This document shows positions 1-10,393 of a stretch of 64,000 bases of DNA, piece by piece. Both the position numbers and the translations under genes were made by a program. Position 1 is the first letter of the stretch, and each line of letters begins with the position of its first letter. The notes under the pieces were generated by a model. It was not told the DNA's origin, ran no database searches, and saw only the letters and a program-made list of their open reading frames with translations. Origin of the DNA: Bacillota bacterium. Its GTDB lineage: Bacteria > Bacillota > Clostridia > Lachnospirales > Anaerotignaceae. The stretch is from positions 110,505-174,504 of the forward strand of contig JAHZDZ010000008.1 in assembly GCA_019422105.1 (NCBI GenBank), read 5' to 3'.

Positions 1-3000
1 TATGATGTTTTCCATGGAGGAACTCAGCATATCCATGAGGTTAATATTGCTGTTGATTAGCTCCTCTGTAGCTATCTTAACGGTATTTACACCGTCACTC
101 ACAGTGACTGTGTTTTGGTCGATAGAATACGTGTTTTTGCCTATACCATTGGAATGATAGGAAAGAGCGTTACTGTTTTCCTGTATCTTTGTCTCATGGG
201 AGAGAAGGGCACTTGTGTTTTTCTCTGATGCCTGTGCGTTATTGTTCAATTCATCAAACAATAGATTTGATTTTGAACTGTCTGTATACCAATTGCCGCT
301 TGCTCTGTCAAAATATGCGCCTAATTCCTGTCCCAGACTTTGATTTTCGCTTTCAAGCTGCTGTCTGTTTCCTACAGCCCATTGCCCTGAATTGGCTTTC
401 ATCTGAGCAATTTTTGCTAGCCTGTCGGAACCGGCGTATTGATAGCTGAAATCGGGAACAATAATTTCTTCTCCCGCCAGTCCATCCCTCAATGCTTTTG
501 TGTAGGAGGAGAGATAGCCGTCCAAGTTTTCAAACATACCTTTGATGAGATTTTGGGTCAGAGATAATCCGCTTTTATATAAAGACTCATTTTCCTGCAT
601 GATAAGGCTGTTGGCATTATTTAAATACTGCTGTGTTCCCAACAACGCCTCATTATATCCAAATTTCTGTGCAAGGTTCATGGCCTCCATATGAAGGTTA
701 TAAGAGCTTAACTGTCTGTCCCAATAAGTGTCAAAGGCTTCTTGTTCTTCTTCCTGCTCTTTTTTCAATGATTCTATACGCTTGTCGTATTTATCCTCTA
801 TGGCTTTTTGTTCCTCTTCCTGCTTATCAATGCGGTTTTCAATATCCTCAACCTGTTTGTCATAAGCCTGGGAACGAAGTTCATCCTCCAATTGCTGTTG
901 CAGTTCTTTTGCCTTTTCCCTGTCATAAGTGGATATTTCTTTCCCTGTTGTCTCATCGATATAGGCAAAGGATTTATCACGGTATACTTTTTGAAGCTCT
1001 AACTGTATATCGAGAAGCTTATTGGTTTTTCCCAACTGTTCGTTTCTCTTTTTTAGAGCTTCAAGCTCGTCATTTAATCCGTCTACAATGGATTCAGACG
1101 CTTTTACAGCCGCGTCTTTTCTGTCCTGTAAATCCTGCAAATCTTCTTCCTGACGTTCCGATAATACTTTTTCAGCCTTTTCCTTTTGAAGCTTATAGAT
1201 ATCGGATAGATTGTTTTCTATCTCGGAGACGACAGAATTATAGAAGTCAAGCTCTGCCTGTTTATTGTTTCTGATTGCGTCCTCGTTTTCTCTGATGGCC
1301 TTGGTGTATTCTTCCACCTGTCCGGACAGATATTGAAATGTGTCAGCGTATCTTGGATCGGCAGGGGAGATGGAAGCCAAGTGCTTCTTTGCTTCCGCAA
1401 GGTTTTGCTGATTTGCCGTAAGCTGGTTATGGAGAACCCCTTCCTTGTTGACATATTCCTGCAGCTTATATAAGCTTGCCTTGTAATATGCCTCCTCCGT
1501 ATCCTGAGAATTGCCATACAGTTTTTGAAACGATTCCAGAAGAGAAAGCTGGTCGTCATACTTGTCTATCACATCATCAATGACAGATAATGCGTACTCA
1601 TGCTTTTTCGCTTCCTCATCCATCAGTTGAAAGAGATGCTCGTAAAAGCCATGTGCGGCAGAATCAATTTCCTCTATAACTCCGGCGTAATCCTTTGCCC
1701 AGTCTCCCTGTCCGCTGTGGCTGCCAACCATATCAAACATATTTTGGGCTGTGGAGAGAAGGGACGAAAACATACCGGAAGAGTAAGAATTATCCTTTAA
1801 CCTCTCTTCAATCCCAGCGATAATTTCCTCTGAAAATTTATCTACAGGCAGTCCTTTTAATTCCGGCGCAATTTCAAAGAGGGCGGGCAATACCTGTCCC
1901 TGTAGTACGGATCGGATTGCCTGTGCAGAATCGGCATATGCCTTTTGAAGCTGTGTTTTTCCTTCGATAATCTGGTTATAAAGGTTTTCGGCCAGTTCAT
2001 TATCCTGACGTTTTACAGCGGTTTCGTATTGTAAATTCAATTCCTCGTTGGCCTGAATAAGTTGTTCGATTTCTTTTTTCTTCTGCTCTAATATTGGGTC
2101 AAACTGGTTAAAAAAGCTCTTGTCCGAATTTTTGGAGCTGCCTTTTGAGTTGGTACTGCTTCCGCCGCTGTATTCAACATTGGGGCTGTTTTTATTTATC
2201 TGTTCCATAACCAAGTCATATAAATCAGTTTTATATTCTTCAAAATATGGATTGGCACCCCTAAAATTAATACCAGCGCCTATTGGTTTGGCATTGGCAA
2301 GAGCGTCTCCGGTGATACCTGCCTGTATCGCTAGAGCTTTCAGATTTTCTATATCCCCTGATGTTGAGAGGGCGGTGCTGTTAGAAATAATTTTTTGAGC
2401 AACCAGTTCAATAAGAGCATTTTTAGCAATTCCCGCAAAAGTACCCTCATCAACAAGCTGTGTAACTTCATCTGCTGTCGCATTGGACAGATTAATACTG
2501 CGTTGCTCGTTTAAATATTTTTGAGCAGCAGTTTGTTCAAGTGTTTTTTGTAGTTTGTTATTTACTATTTCCTCTGCGTTTGCAACGCCCATTGCCTCTA
2601 GCTGTGTAGTAACATAGGACGCTGCGCTGTCATCCAGACTGTCCAGAATCCCGCTGGCATCAATATAGGAGCCGACCAGGTCATTGAAAGCTTTCTGTAC
2701 ATCCTCTGTTGAGGAAGCTGAATCGGTCAGTACAGACATAAAGCTTTCAAAATTTGACATATCATAGCCGTTTATTTCGGAAAGGGCGGACTGTATGGCG
2801 GAGAAATCAGATAAATCTACTTCCTTGTCCTTGTCCAAAAAATCAGCATAGGCTTTATCAAAGGAATCCATAACGCCTGTCATTTTTTCCAAGGATTCCG
2901 TGACAGAAGAGAAATCAATTATTTTTTCCTCTTTTGTACTGTCGGCTATTTTCCCTTGTACGATGCCCATCTCAATTAAAAGATTAATAACATCCTGTAC

Positions 3001-4487
3001 CTCAAGGCCATATTCCTTTGCTTTTGTGATAAGGAGATTAAATTCAGAGCTTGGTTCATCTTTGATAGCCAATAAATCAATGTCGGAACTACCCTTTAAG
3101 GATTCTGTAAGCTCTTTCATGCCGTCTTTGTTTGTATCAATAGCGTCTTTAAAGTCATAAAGACCTGTATCAGCCTGGTCAAATATATCTGTCATGAGAT
3201 TGCCATATTTAGACCATTCGTCAGAGGTTAAATCGATAGAGGATTTTACTGCATTCAGGTTGTCCCGTGTCCTGAGGATTTCGGATTCTTTGCCGGAAGC
3301 CACAGCGTCGTTATATGCTTCAACTGCCTGGATAGCCTGTTCATACCCTTTGGATAAGGTATCGTCACTTTGAATCTCTGATACCTGTGCCTGTACGTAA
3401 AGGTTTTTATACTCATTGATGGTTTCTTTAGCGCTGTTTAAGGCATCGGATGAAACACCGAGGATACTGTCAAAAAGCGGTTTTTTGTTATAATCTTCAA
3501 TTTCTTCTTTTATGTCGTTCATAAAAGTCTGGATGGTTTTATTGGCATCATCTGCATTTGCTACCAAGTGGATTCTGACTGTATAGGAATCTGCACTGAT
3601 GGCATGTCCATCAATTGTCATACCTTTATCTTGATATTTTGAAACAATACCTGATATTTTTTCGTAATCTGATGCCGATACTTTGGCTGTAGAGCTAAGA
3701 TCATAGCTTCGTGTTTGTTCGATTTCCTTTTTAGCCTGTTCAAAACCTTTAATATTTTCGTTTTGGTAAGCTTGGGAGATTTTCTTGTTGTATTCCTCAA
3801 TGGCGCTGGTTTGATTTCTGTAAGCGTCCGTAACTAGATTTATTCTGCCGTACTCGTCGCCAAACTTTTCGTTGATTTCATCTTGTAGAGCAAGAAGCTG
3901 CTTCTTAACATTATAGGTTTCTTCTTCATCGCCTTTTGCATCCAGTAAGGCCTGACGCAGCTCTTTGTAGCGGGAAGTATAATCCTTGATAGCGTTGCTG
4001 CTCTCCTGGAAAGCCTGGGTTGCTTCTACAGTAGATTGATGTATCTCTTCCTGAACCTGTTGATACTTTTTATAGGCAAGTACACCTATTCCTAATACAG
4101 CCAATCCTCCTGTAATTACGCCTAGCGCCGCTGTTGTGATGCCCAAAGAGGCCGCTAACCCTTTAAATGCCAGGGAAAGGCCGCCTGTTGTGGCTGTTGC
4201 GCCTGCCTCTGCGGTAGATAATCCTGCTGTCGCAATTATTTGTTCTATTTCGGCGGCTTCAACGTTTTTGGCGGCTAATATTGTTTTTGCTTGTTCTGCC
4301 GTAAATACTTTTTGTGTTATTGCTGCTGTTAAAACTTCCTTGGAATAATTAGAAGTAACAATTTGTAATTCTGTAAAAGCACCTTTTGCTAATCTTCCAT
4401 ACTTATTGGTTTTACTTAATACATTTGATACCTCGCCTATTGCATTTGCAGAATTGCCTAGATTCCTTAATCGCTTTATGATATAAT
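1..4487 (-). CDS. Tail tape measure protein, exon 3 (C-terminal part runs off the left edge)
   Basis: This reading frame is open from about 4487 to base 1 with no start of its own. It encodes about 1,495 residues, so it is the continuation of the tape measure protein begun at 16285. A glycine/alanine-rich hydrophobic stretch near the start (about 4250-4050) resembles the membrane-spanning segment of tape measure proteins. It is followed by long coiled coils rich in E, K, Q and D (for example 800-1300). The protein sets tail length and acts in DNA ejection. Exons 1-3 already give more than 2,300 residues, comparable in scale to the giant tape measure protein of SPbeta. The open frame has no ATG near its beginning and is preceded by a 9-kb insertion, which supports splicing rather than a separate gene. 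The exact 3' splice site is inferred. Confidence 0.85.
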
Positions 4488-4511
4488 CATATAAAGTAAG
4501 GGGGTATTAAG

Positions 4512-5033
4512 ATGGAATATGAAGAAGCAAAAAAAGAAATATATAAATTACTAGAAGATTTCATATATACTCCACTAATGAGTGGCAATATAAAAGAAGG
4601 TATAGCAATAATAAAAGAAAAAACAAATTGTGACGATCAAACGGCTAAACTAATTTGGTGTGATTTAAAAATAGATTATGAAACGAAAAAAAGTAATTCT
4701 ATTCTTCAGACAAATGAATCTGAACAAAAAGACAAAGAAGCAAAAAAGAAACAAAAAGCAGAAGAAGCAAAAAAGAAACAAAAAGCAAAACAAATAGAAG
4801 ATAAACAAAGAAAAAAGCAGATAGAAGAAATGTGCCAAGAAAAATTAGCAAAAGAGAAAGCACATGAAGATTATATTTACCGTAACAATGCTGAATGTCC
4901 ATACTGCCATAGTAAAAATACTAAGAAAATAGGGGGATTATCAAAAGCGAGTTCGGTCGCTTTGTTTGGTATATTTGCTGTTGGTAAAGTGGGTAAACAG
5001 TGGCATTGTAATAATTGTAAGAGTGATTTTTAA
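4512..5033 (+). CDS. Coiled-coil protein with C-terminal zinc ribbon
   Basis: This gene encodes 173 residues. A helical N-terminus of about 60 residues is followed by a highly charged K/E/Q-rich coiled coil (about residues 70-115, with repeated AEEAKKKQK blocks). The C-terminal domain carries two CxxC pairs (CPYC about residue 131, CNNC about residue 167) around a glycine/valine-rich hydrophobic hairpin. The start is ATG preceded by GGGGG at good distance, and a TATAAT box (4482-4487) lies just upstream, overlapping the inferred intron 3' end. The next gene ends in a similar ribbon domain, so the two are probably an operon of related function. The ribbon type recurs in Firmicutes mobile elements with no known role. 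The function is unknown. Confidence 0.75.
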   Translation: MEYEEAKKEIYKLLEDFIYTPLMSGNIKEGIAIIKEKTNCDDQTAKLIWCDLKIDYETKKSNSILQTNESEQKDKEAKKKQKAEEAKKKQKAKQIEDKQRKKQIEEMCQEKLAKEKAHEDYIYRNNAECPYCHSKNTKKIGGLSKASSVALFGIFAVGKVGKQWHCNNCKSDF

Positions 5034-5066
5034 TAGTAGTTGAATTATTGCAATCTGGAGGTCAAT

Positions 5067-5462
5067 ATGTATTACAATTTAGCTTATTTTGATGAAAATA
5101 ATGAACCTAAAGAAGTTCAACTAATATGTAATATATGTGGCAAAATAATAGTTGAAAAAGATATGTCTAAATTTAAAATAGTACAATCAGACTACTGTGT
5201 TCTATGTGATGATAAGAATATATTATGTGAATGTGGAAATGCTGGCAATGGATTTATTGAGTACAAGAAAAATCCAAGTTTAAAAAGTATTCAACTAAAA
5301 AATACAATTAAAGATAATACCCCCAAATGTCCAACATGTGGCAGCACGAACGTCCGGCCAATAAGCGCCACTAAACGTGTTGTTGGTACTTTGACCTTTG
5401 GGCTTGCAAACGGAACAGTAGGGAAGTCATATGAATGTTTGAACTGTAAATATAAGTGGTAA
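5067..5462 (+). CDS. Small double zinc-ribbon protein
   Basis: The gene encodes 131 residues. The start ATG at 5067 was chosen because GGAGG lies 5 bases upstream; an earlier in-frame ATG at 5040 has no ribosome binding site. The protein has an N-terminal four-cysteine cluster (CNIC, CVLC, CECG) and a C-terminal ribbon (CPTC...CLNC) with the same hydrophobic glycine hairpin as the gene at 4512, from which it is separated by 33 bases. A strong terminator follows. It is likely cotranscribed with 4512. The function is not recognised; binding of nucleic acid or metal is only a guess. Confidence 0.72.
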   Translation: MYYNLAYFDENNEPKEVQLICNICGKIIVEKDMSKFKIVQSDYCVLCDDKNILCECGNAGNGFIEYKKNPSLKSIQLKNTIKDNTPKCPTCGSTNVRPISATKRVVGTLTFGLANGTVGKSYECLNCKYKW

Positions 5463-5467
5463 AATAA

Positions 5468-5494
5468 AAAAGGGTGGTTTCTACCACTCTTTTT
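5468..5494 (+). terminator. Rho-independent terminator after the zinc-ribbon genes
   Basis: An AAGGGTGGT stem, a TTCT loop and an ACCACTCTT stem are followed by a T run directly after the stop codon at 5462. Confidence 0.85.
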
Positions 5495-5620
5495 TGTATT
5501 CCCTTAAGTTGTAATATTACCTAAAATTATTTATTTTTTCTATTTCTATTGCCAATAGTAATTCTATATCTCATTTGGTAAAATTTTATTTGTAAGAATT
5601 TTACAAAAAGGGGCGATTTT

Positions 5621-7135
5621 ATGAAGATTAAAGTATTACCTGCTTTATTTTTGTCATTTTCAGTTATTGGGGCATGTGTTTCAGTGCAGGCAGGACAACA
5701 AAATGAAGCAACAGACATTAAACTGGTTATAAATAAACAGAACGTTTCATGGGATGGAGCTTATCCAATAGTAGAGGATGGTAGTACTTTAGTTCCTATA
5801 CGTGTTGTGACAGAATCTTTAAAAGGTAATGTTGACTGGGACTCGAAAACAAAAACAATAACTATTAAAAAGGGAAACAATGAAATCGTACTAACTATAG
5901 ATACACTACAGTATTCTATTAACAATAATGATGATACTCTGTCAGTTGCACCTAAATTAATTAATGACAAGACTTATATTCCTTTACGTTCTGTGGCAAC
6001 AGCTTTGGACACAGAGGTTTCGTGGGATGATAAGACCCGTACTATATATATAGAAGATACTAAGAATACAAACAATGAAATTGTTGATAAAAATTTTATT
6101 CCACAGGCAGAAACTAATTATATTGAGCTAGACGAATCTTTGCAGGCATATGATCTTAAAATATATACAAAAAACAAAGGCGTTGTTGAGGTAGAAAGTG
6201 AATTACCCAGCAATTCAGTATACTCCTATTTTGGAACAAAGAATGGGCAAAAGACAATTTTCAAAAATCCATTATTTGAATGGATAGAAAACAAAGACGA
6301 TTATTCTATTTTAAGAATATACTATTCCGCATATCCCTTAGATACATCAATTAAACTATTTTATAAGGAGCAAAAAGGTACTCCCAATTTTACTGAAGTA
6401 AAAATATCGATGAAGACTATGTTTGACAAGCAAAACAGAAAAATAGAAAATGTGATAAATAATCAATTTAATTATAATACTCACGAAGATATTTATTTAA
6501 CAATTGGTGAAACCATATATGCGCAAGTGGATTCACCAACAGGGGAATTTTCACCTGCATGGTGGGCTGTATCTAAAAATTTTAACCCTTGGGAAGATGA
6601 AAATAGGAACCTCTTTAACATTGATATAGACTATTTAGAAGATGAGAAAAAGCAATTTTTTGTTATAAAAGGTAATAATTTGGGTACTTCTAATTTGTCG
6701 TTTAGTTTTAATGATGCTAAATCTTTAAAAAATATATCAGTAAATATAGTATCCAATGGAGTTCGTAATGCAATGTTAAAAAATGAGATAAATGATAATA
6801 GTTCTAGATTAAAGCAGCCTTTTAATTTTGTTTCATCCCCAATGGCAGAAAGACAGATTTATTATATGACAGTAGGAGAAACATTACCTCTTGAATTAAA
6901 AGCAAAAAAGGATGCAGATTTTAATTGTTTATTTTCTTCTGAGGTAATTGATTTTTACTTGCCAGAGCCAAAGAAAGAATCATCTTCGGATATATACCAT
7001 TGTACTGTAACAGCCACAGCTTTAGGAGAAGGGTATATTGGGCTTCAATACAACGGGGCTGAACAAATGGAATTTATTACAATTAAAGTAGTACCAAAGG
7101 AAGTTAAAGACTATTATGATAACATTATAAAATAA
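5621..7135 (+). CDS. Secreted protein with copper-amine-oxidase-type stalk domains
   Basis: The protein is 504 residues. A signal peptide is visible (positively charged start, hydrophobic core, Ala-rich cleavage region near residue 25). Residues about 35-150 contain two copies of the stalk (Cu_amine_oxidN1-like) pattern: 'LVPIRVV..SL...V.WD..T.TI.I' and 'YIPLRSVA.AL...VSWDDKTRTIYI'. This family is common on clostridial cell surfaces. The remaining 350 residues, rich in beta strands, are not recognised and look Ig-like or adhesin-like. The start ATG has a GGGGCG ribosome binding site. The gene is free-standing between two terminators, AT-rich like its neighbours, and part of the intron cargo. 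A lysogenic-conversion surface protein is a plausible inference. Confidence 0.75.
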   Translation: MKIKVLPALFLSFSVIGACVSVQAGQQNEATDIKLVINKQNVSWDGAYPIVEDGSTLVPIRVVTESLKGNVDWDSKTKTITIKKGNNEIVLTIDTLQYSINNNDDTLSVAPKLINDKTYIPLRSVATALDTEVSWDDKTRTIYIEDTKNTNNEIVDKNFIPQAETNYIELDESLQAYDLKIYTKNKGVVEVESELPSNSVYSYFGTKNGQKTIFKNPLFEWIENKDDYSILRIYYSAYPLDTSIKLFYKEQKGTPNFTEVKISMKTMFDKQNRKIENVINNQFNYNTHEDIYLTIGETIYAQVDSPTGEFSPAWWAVSKNFNPWEDENRNLFNIDIDYLEDEKKQFFVIKGNNLGTSNLSFSFNDAKSLKNISVNIVSNGVRNAMLKNEINDNSSRLKQPFNFVSSPMAERQIYYMTVGETLPLELKAKKDADFNCLFSSEVIDFYLPEPKKESSSDIYHCTVTATALGEGYIGLQYNGAEQMEFITIKVVPKEVKDYYDNIIK

Positions 7136-7175
7136 ATACTATTAAAAATTGAATTTAACAAATTACATTTTATAA

Positions 7176-7209
7176 CCCGATAGGATATATATCCTATCGG
7201 GCTTATTTT
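7176..7209 (+). terminator. Strong terminator
   Basis: A perfect palindrome (CCCGATAGGATAT/ATATCCTATCGGG, 7176-7201) is followed by CTTATTTTTT. It lies after the stalk-domain gene and just beyond the convergent damaged gene. Read on the minus strand the palindrome is also followed by an A/T-rich tract, so it may weakly serve both directions. Confidence 0.85.
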
Positions 7210-7569
7210 TTAGAATACAATTCCGTCTCTGACATTACTCATTTGCTGTTCAGTTAAAATTGAATTGTGAAGTAACTCATAATTTTGTTGTAGTAATTGG
7301 ATGGACAGTTTTTTATAATATTCCCTGGGGCGTGTATTTTGAGCAGCGTTTATATTAATTTTTCCATGATCAAATGGACAAAGAATAAAACGATTTTTCC
7401 CATTTCCTGTGACTAAAAGTTGATCAACAAGTAAAATTCCTTTTGTATCAGATACTAATGCTTCATTTTCTATTTTTTAAATAATATAATATATTCTCAA
7501 AAGAAAGATAAAGGAGGGTCCCATCATATTCTTTGTCCTTTAACGTATATAATGCATATTCTTTCATGA
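7210..7569 (-). pseudogene. Frameshifted hypothetical gene
   Basis: The frame starts with ATG at 7569 behind a GGAGG box (7572-7577), encodes MKEYALYTLKDKEYDG..., and stops after LKNRK at an A-rich run near 7477. The coding pattern continues in the next frame (ENEALVSDTKGILLVDQLL...) to a TAA at 7210. Joined, this gives about 119 residues, with both halves well behaved. A one-base slip in the AAAAAATAGAAAA tract would explain it. It is either a recent mutation, a sequencing error in a homopolymer, or a programmed slip. The function is unknown. It lies inside the large intron. Confidence 0.55.
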
Positions 7570-7805
7570 TAATTCCTCCTTTCAATTATATTCCGGCTAC
7601 TTTTAATCTTCTGATTATAGATGTACTAAAATAAAGTTTTTTCATTATAAAAATATATTAGGGAGTTTTTCAACTCCCTAGCCGCCATTTGACGGAGTAT
7701 TGATATACGCCTGATTTCAGGCCATAATTATGCTTATATCAGATTTATATAATATAAGCAATATATTATTCTTCAATTAAACACGATTCCTTGTTGTTTT
7801 AACAG

Positions 7806-8072
7806 TCACTTCCCATAATATATTTCTACCCGTCTGACATCTTTTAAGTTAACGGCCAGTTTTGGATTATCATCCATTTCTTCCGTATTATAGATAGACC
7901 CGTTTTCTTCGATAATAAAATCTTTCAATCCATTATTGGATTTTTGCTGTTGTATTATTTCTGATATTTCCTTTACCGTTTTAGAAGGTTTTTGTGTTGA
8001 GTCATACTGCGTGTAATTTGTATACTTGGTATTCAATTCGACAATTTTTAAGTCAATATCACTATCTCCCAT
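7806..8072 (-). CDS. Hypothetical 88-residue protein
   Basis: The ATG start at 8072 is preceded by a GGAGG box on the minus strand. The protein is acidic and hydrophilic, with a central Q/K-rich helix and a C-terminal beta-type segment (LKDVRRVEIYYGK). No family was recognised. A terminator at 8151-8177 separates it from the DarT-like gene, so it has its own promoter. It is part of the intron cargo. Confidence 0.5.
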   Translation of the reverse strand: MGDSDIDLKIVELNTKYTNYTQYDSTQKPSKTVKEISEIIQQQKSNNGLKDFIIEENGSIYNTEEMDDNPKLAVNLKDVRRVEIYYGK

Positions 8073-8150
8073 ATAATCTCTTCCTCCTTAATACCAATTA
8101 TATTTGGTTTCGTAAAGAAAGAAGGAGAAGAAGTAATTCTTAAAACAATA

Positions 8151-8177
8151 AAAAAGAGAGGCGGTACCTCCCTTTAA
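8151..8177 (-). terminator. Terminator of the darTG-like operon
   Basis: On the minus strand AGGGAGG-TACC-GCCTCTC is followed by TTTTTT, 50 bases after the stop of the DarT-like gene at 8227. Confidence 0.8.
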
Positions 8178-8226
8178 TTAATATTTCCAGCTTCTTATAT
8201 AAATAAATCCTATGTAGTATATCCTA

Positions 8227-9258
8227 TCACTCAATTAATTCTTGCCCTATTAAATTTATTATATTTTTATACATCATACAATCGTCAAAATAAATTTCGA
8301 CAAGGATTCTGTTGCTTTTCCCCTTTGGCAGATGAACAATAACTTTATCATTTTCTTTATAATTAATATACCTCCCTGCACTGTTATTATCTAAAACCGA
8401 TGATTTATCTGATAGCCAATAAATGACGATTTTAAAATAAAAATCATTGCCGTCCTCTTTTGCTCTTGCTGTATAATACCTCATGTTATGGTCGTTTAAC
8501 TCTACAATCAAGTCTTCCTCATTTTGTTTAATAGATTTAATAAAGACTCCGTTATTGTAAAACATGGGTAACTGAGGTGCATATTCCGTTATTTTTGATA
8601 TTTCATTATATCTGCCCGGCATTCTGTTCTTAACCATATATAGAAATGTCTGTTTTTCTGGAAGTGTTCTGCAAAATATTTTGCGTGTTATTCCCTTTAT
8701 TGGGATTCCGCCTGCCCGTACTATTTCTGAGTGACGATATTGTGTAATGTCACAGCCCTTCTCAAAAGGGCCATTGTGATAAATTTTATTGAAATTTAAT
8801 TTTGAAAAGGCCTCAACACCGTGTTGCAGCCGTCCATGATAGCTACCTGCCAAGCCGCATTCTACAAATTCTATGCCTTCAAGGTTTAATATTTTTTCTG
8901 CGTCCAGACAAAAGAATATAGGCACTGGACAGCTTGCGTTTATCCCAGGCTCTCGGATGTGCTGTGGCTTAAATCCCTCATTATGGTATTGTGTAGGCGT
9001 TAATGGCCTAAAGTATAATCTGGCATATTCTTTGACATAATCACTGGTTACATCAATTACGCTTTTACTGGCGTTATCGGACTGCATTAAATGTGCCTCT
9101 TTCGCTTTGTTTCTTCCGTATATCCAGTTTTTTTCAAGGATACCAAGAGCGTTGTGAATATCTGTAAAATGATAAAAGCAAATAGGCCACCATGAAATTG
9201 AGGAATGCAAATTATTTCTGGTATTCATAATTATTTCTTTATATGTCATGAAATTCAT
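8227..9258 (-). CDS. darT: DarT-like ADP-ribosyltransferase toxin
   Basis: The protein is 343 residues. The first ~210 match the DarT (DUF4433) layout: an early YHFTD (H30, T32) with the isoleucine/leucine helix that lines the NAD pocket, a basic/aromatic stretch ending YARLYFRPLTPTQYH, and a late catalytic-type glutamate in HSEIVRAGGIPI. DarT enzymes ADP-ribosylate thymine in single-stranded DNA and can block phage replication. The C-terminal ~130 residues are an additional beta-rich domain not typical of the minimal toxin. The gene overlaps the macrodomain gene upstream by 4 bases (ATGA), the usual antitoxin-first arrangement. The assignment rests on motif reading plus the adjacent macrodomain. 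Confidence 0.8.
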   Translation of the reverse strand: MNFMTYKEIIMNTRNNLHSSISWWPICFYHFTDIHNALGILEKNWIYGRNKAKEAHLMQSDNASKSVIDVTSDYVKEYARLYFRPLTPTQYHNEGFKPQHIREPGINASCPVPIFFCLDAEKILNLEGIEFVECGLAGSYHGRLQHGVEAFSKLNFNKIYHNGPFEKGCDITQYRHSEIVRAGGIPIKGITRKIFCRTLPEKQTFLYMVKNRMPGRYNEISKITEYAPQLPMFYNNGVFIKSIKQNEEDLIVELNDHNMRYYTARAKEDGNDFYFKIVIYWLSDKSSVLDNNSAGRYINYKENDKVIVHLPKGKSNRILVEIYFDDCMMYKNIINLIGQELIE

Positions 9259-10109
9259 CCCCTGATATATTGATAGCCATTTGCCCTGTCAGAAAAATCA
9301 ATACCATTTTTTGATAGAATAACATCTTGGAGGTAATCCAGTTTCTTTAATATTTCAAGCAGCTCTCTTGGGTGAGAGCACAAATGCTGTGGCAGCGCAT
9401 CTAAAGAGAAAACACCAGAACTTCTCACGTAATCCCATAAATTGCAAAAATCAATATCTGGAATTGTAATTTCTTCTCCGTTTATAATTTTTAAATTATC
9501 CTCTTCCCATATTACTTTTTTAGTTGTGCCATCTGCAAAAGAAATTATATTGCTTTTACGAAGTAACTGTTGTAATTCTTCTTTAAGCATATTAAACCCG
9601 ATTACATCAGGAGAGCTATGAAGCCATTCCTCAGTTTTAATTTGGTCTTTATGCTCTGGCAGAGAATCATGATAATTATCAATATAAATATATACTTGAA
9701 TAGGCAGTGGCTTTAGGTATTTTTCCATTACCGGACGCACAACATCCCAATCTAAGTTTCCATTACCACATCCCAAGCGGGGAAAAGCAATGGAATCTAT
9801 TCCTAACCTCTGCCAGTGATCGACAAATTTTTGAAGACCAGCTTCGATATATTCTATTTTTGATGGATTTCTCCAATGCTGCTTTGTTGGGAAAAGCAAT
9901 ACCCATTTATCCTGTCCTTTCCAAAGATACAATTTCCCTGTACTAAAACTATGATTGGCGCACATTTTTTGATATTTAGAAAACATCTCAGGATACCTTT
10001 TTTTAAATTCCAAAGCAACGCCTTTACCCATTACCCCAACGGTATTTACAGCATTGACTAAAACTTTTGCGGGGCTGTTAAAAATGTCGCCCTTTAAATA
10101 CGTAATCAT
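9255..10109 (-). CDS. darG: DarG-like macrodomain antitoxin
   Basis: The protein is 284 residues. Residues 1-155 are a macrodomain: NAVNTVG (about 19-25), GKGVALEF, a PTKQHW segment and the RLGCGNGNLDW loop that binds ADP-ribose. DarG macrodomains remove ADP-ribose from DNA. The C-terminal ~125 residues include helices (SSPDVIGFNML...) reminiscent of the DarG C-terminal domain that binds and neutralises the toxin. The ATG start at 10109 has an AAGGGG box. A TATAAT on the minus strand lies about 40 bases further up (near 10145). It is the first gene of a two-gene operon with the toxin. Confidence 0.85.
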   Translation of the reverse strand: MITYLKGDIFNSPAKVLVNAVNTVGVMGKGVALEFKKRYPEMFSKYQKMCANHSFSTGKLYLWKGQDKWVLLFPTKQHWRNPSKIEYIEAGLQKFVDHWQRLGIDSIAFPRLGCGNGNLDWDVVRPVMEKYLKPLPIQVYIYIDNYHDSLPEHKDQIKTEEWLHSSPDVIGFNMLKEELQQLLRKSNIISFADGTTKKVIWEEDNLKIINGEEITIPDIDFCNLWDYVRSSGVFSLDALPQHLCSHPRELLEILKKLDYLQDVILSKNGIDFSDRANGYQYIRG

Positions 10110-10393
10110 GAGTTAAGCCCCTTTCTTTTATTATTACTTATTCATTATAGCCTAAACTAAAAAATTTGCACAGTTTTTATTTACAATCATGAATATTTTA
10201 ATTATAAATATTTTGAAATTAAATATTTTGAAGAACGGAGGTGCTGTTAAAAAGTGTGCAGTATTGATAAAGCATTTATATTGTGCTAGCCACCAGGAGG
10301 TGATATAATACTATATATAGGCATATGCAGGTTCTGAATACTATATATTGCACAATTCGTTTGTTATATGGTTTTACTTTACAGGAGGAAAAA

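Noticed and set aside
633..1274. Long plus-strand ORFs opposite the tape measure gene
   Set aside because: Antisense shadows of coiled-coil coding sequence, without ribosome binding sites and with proline/cysteine-rich composition.
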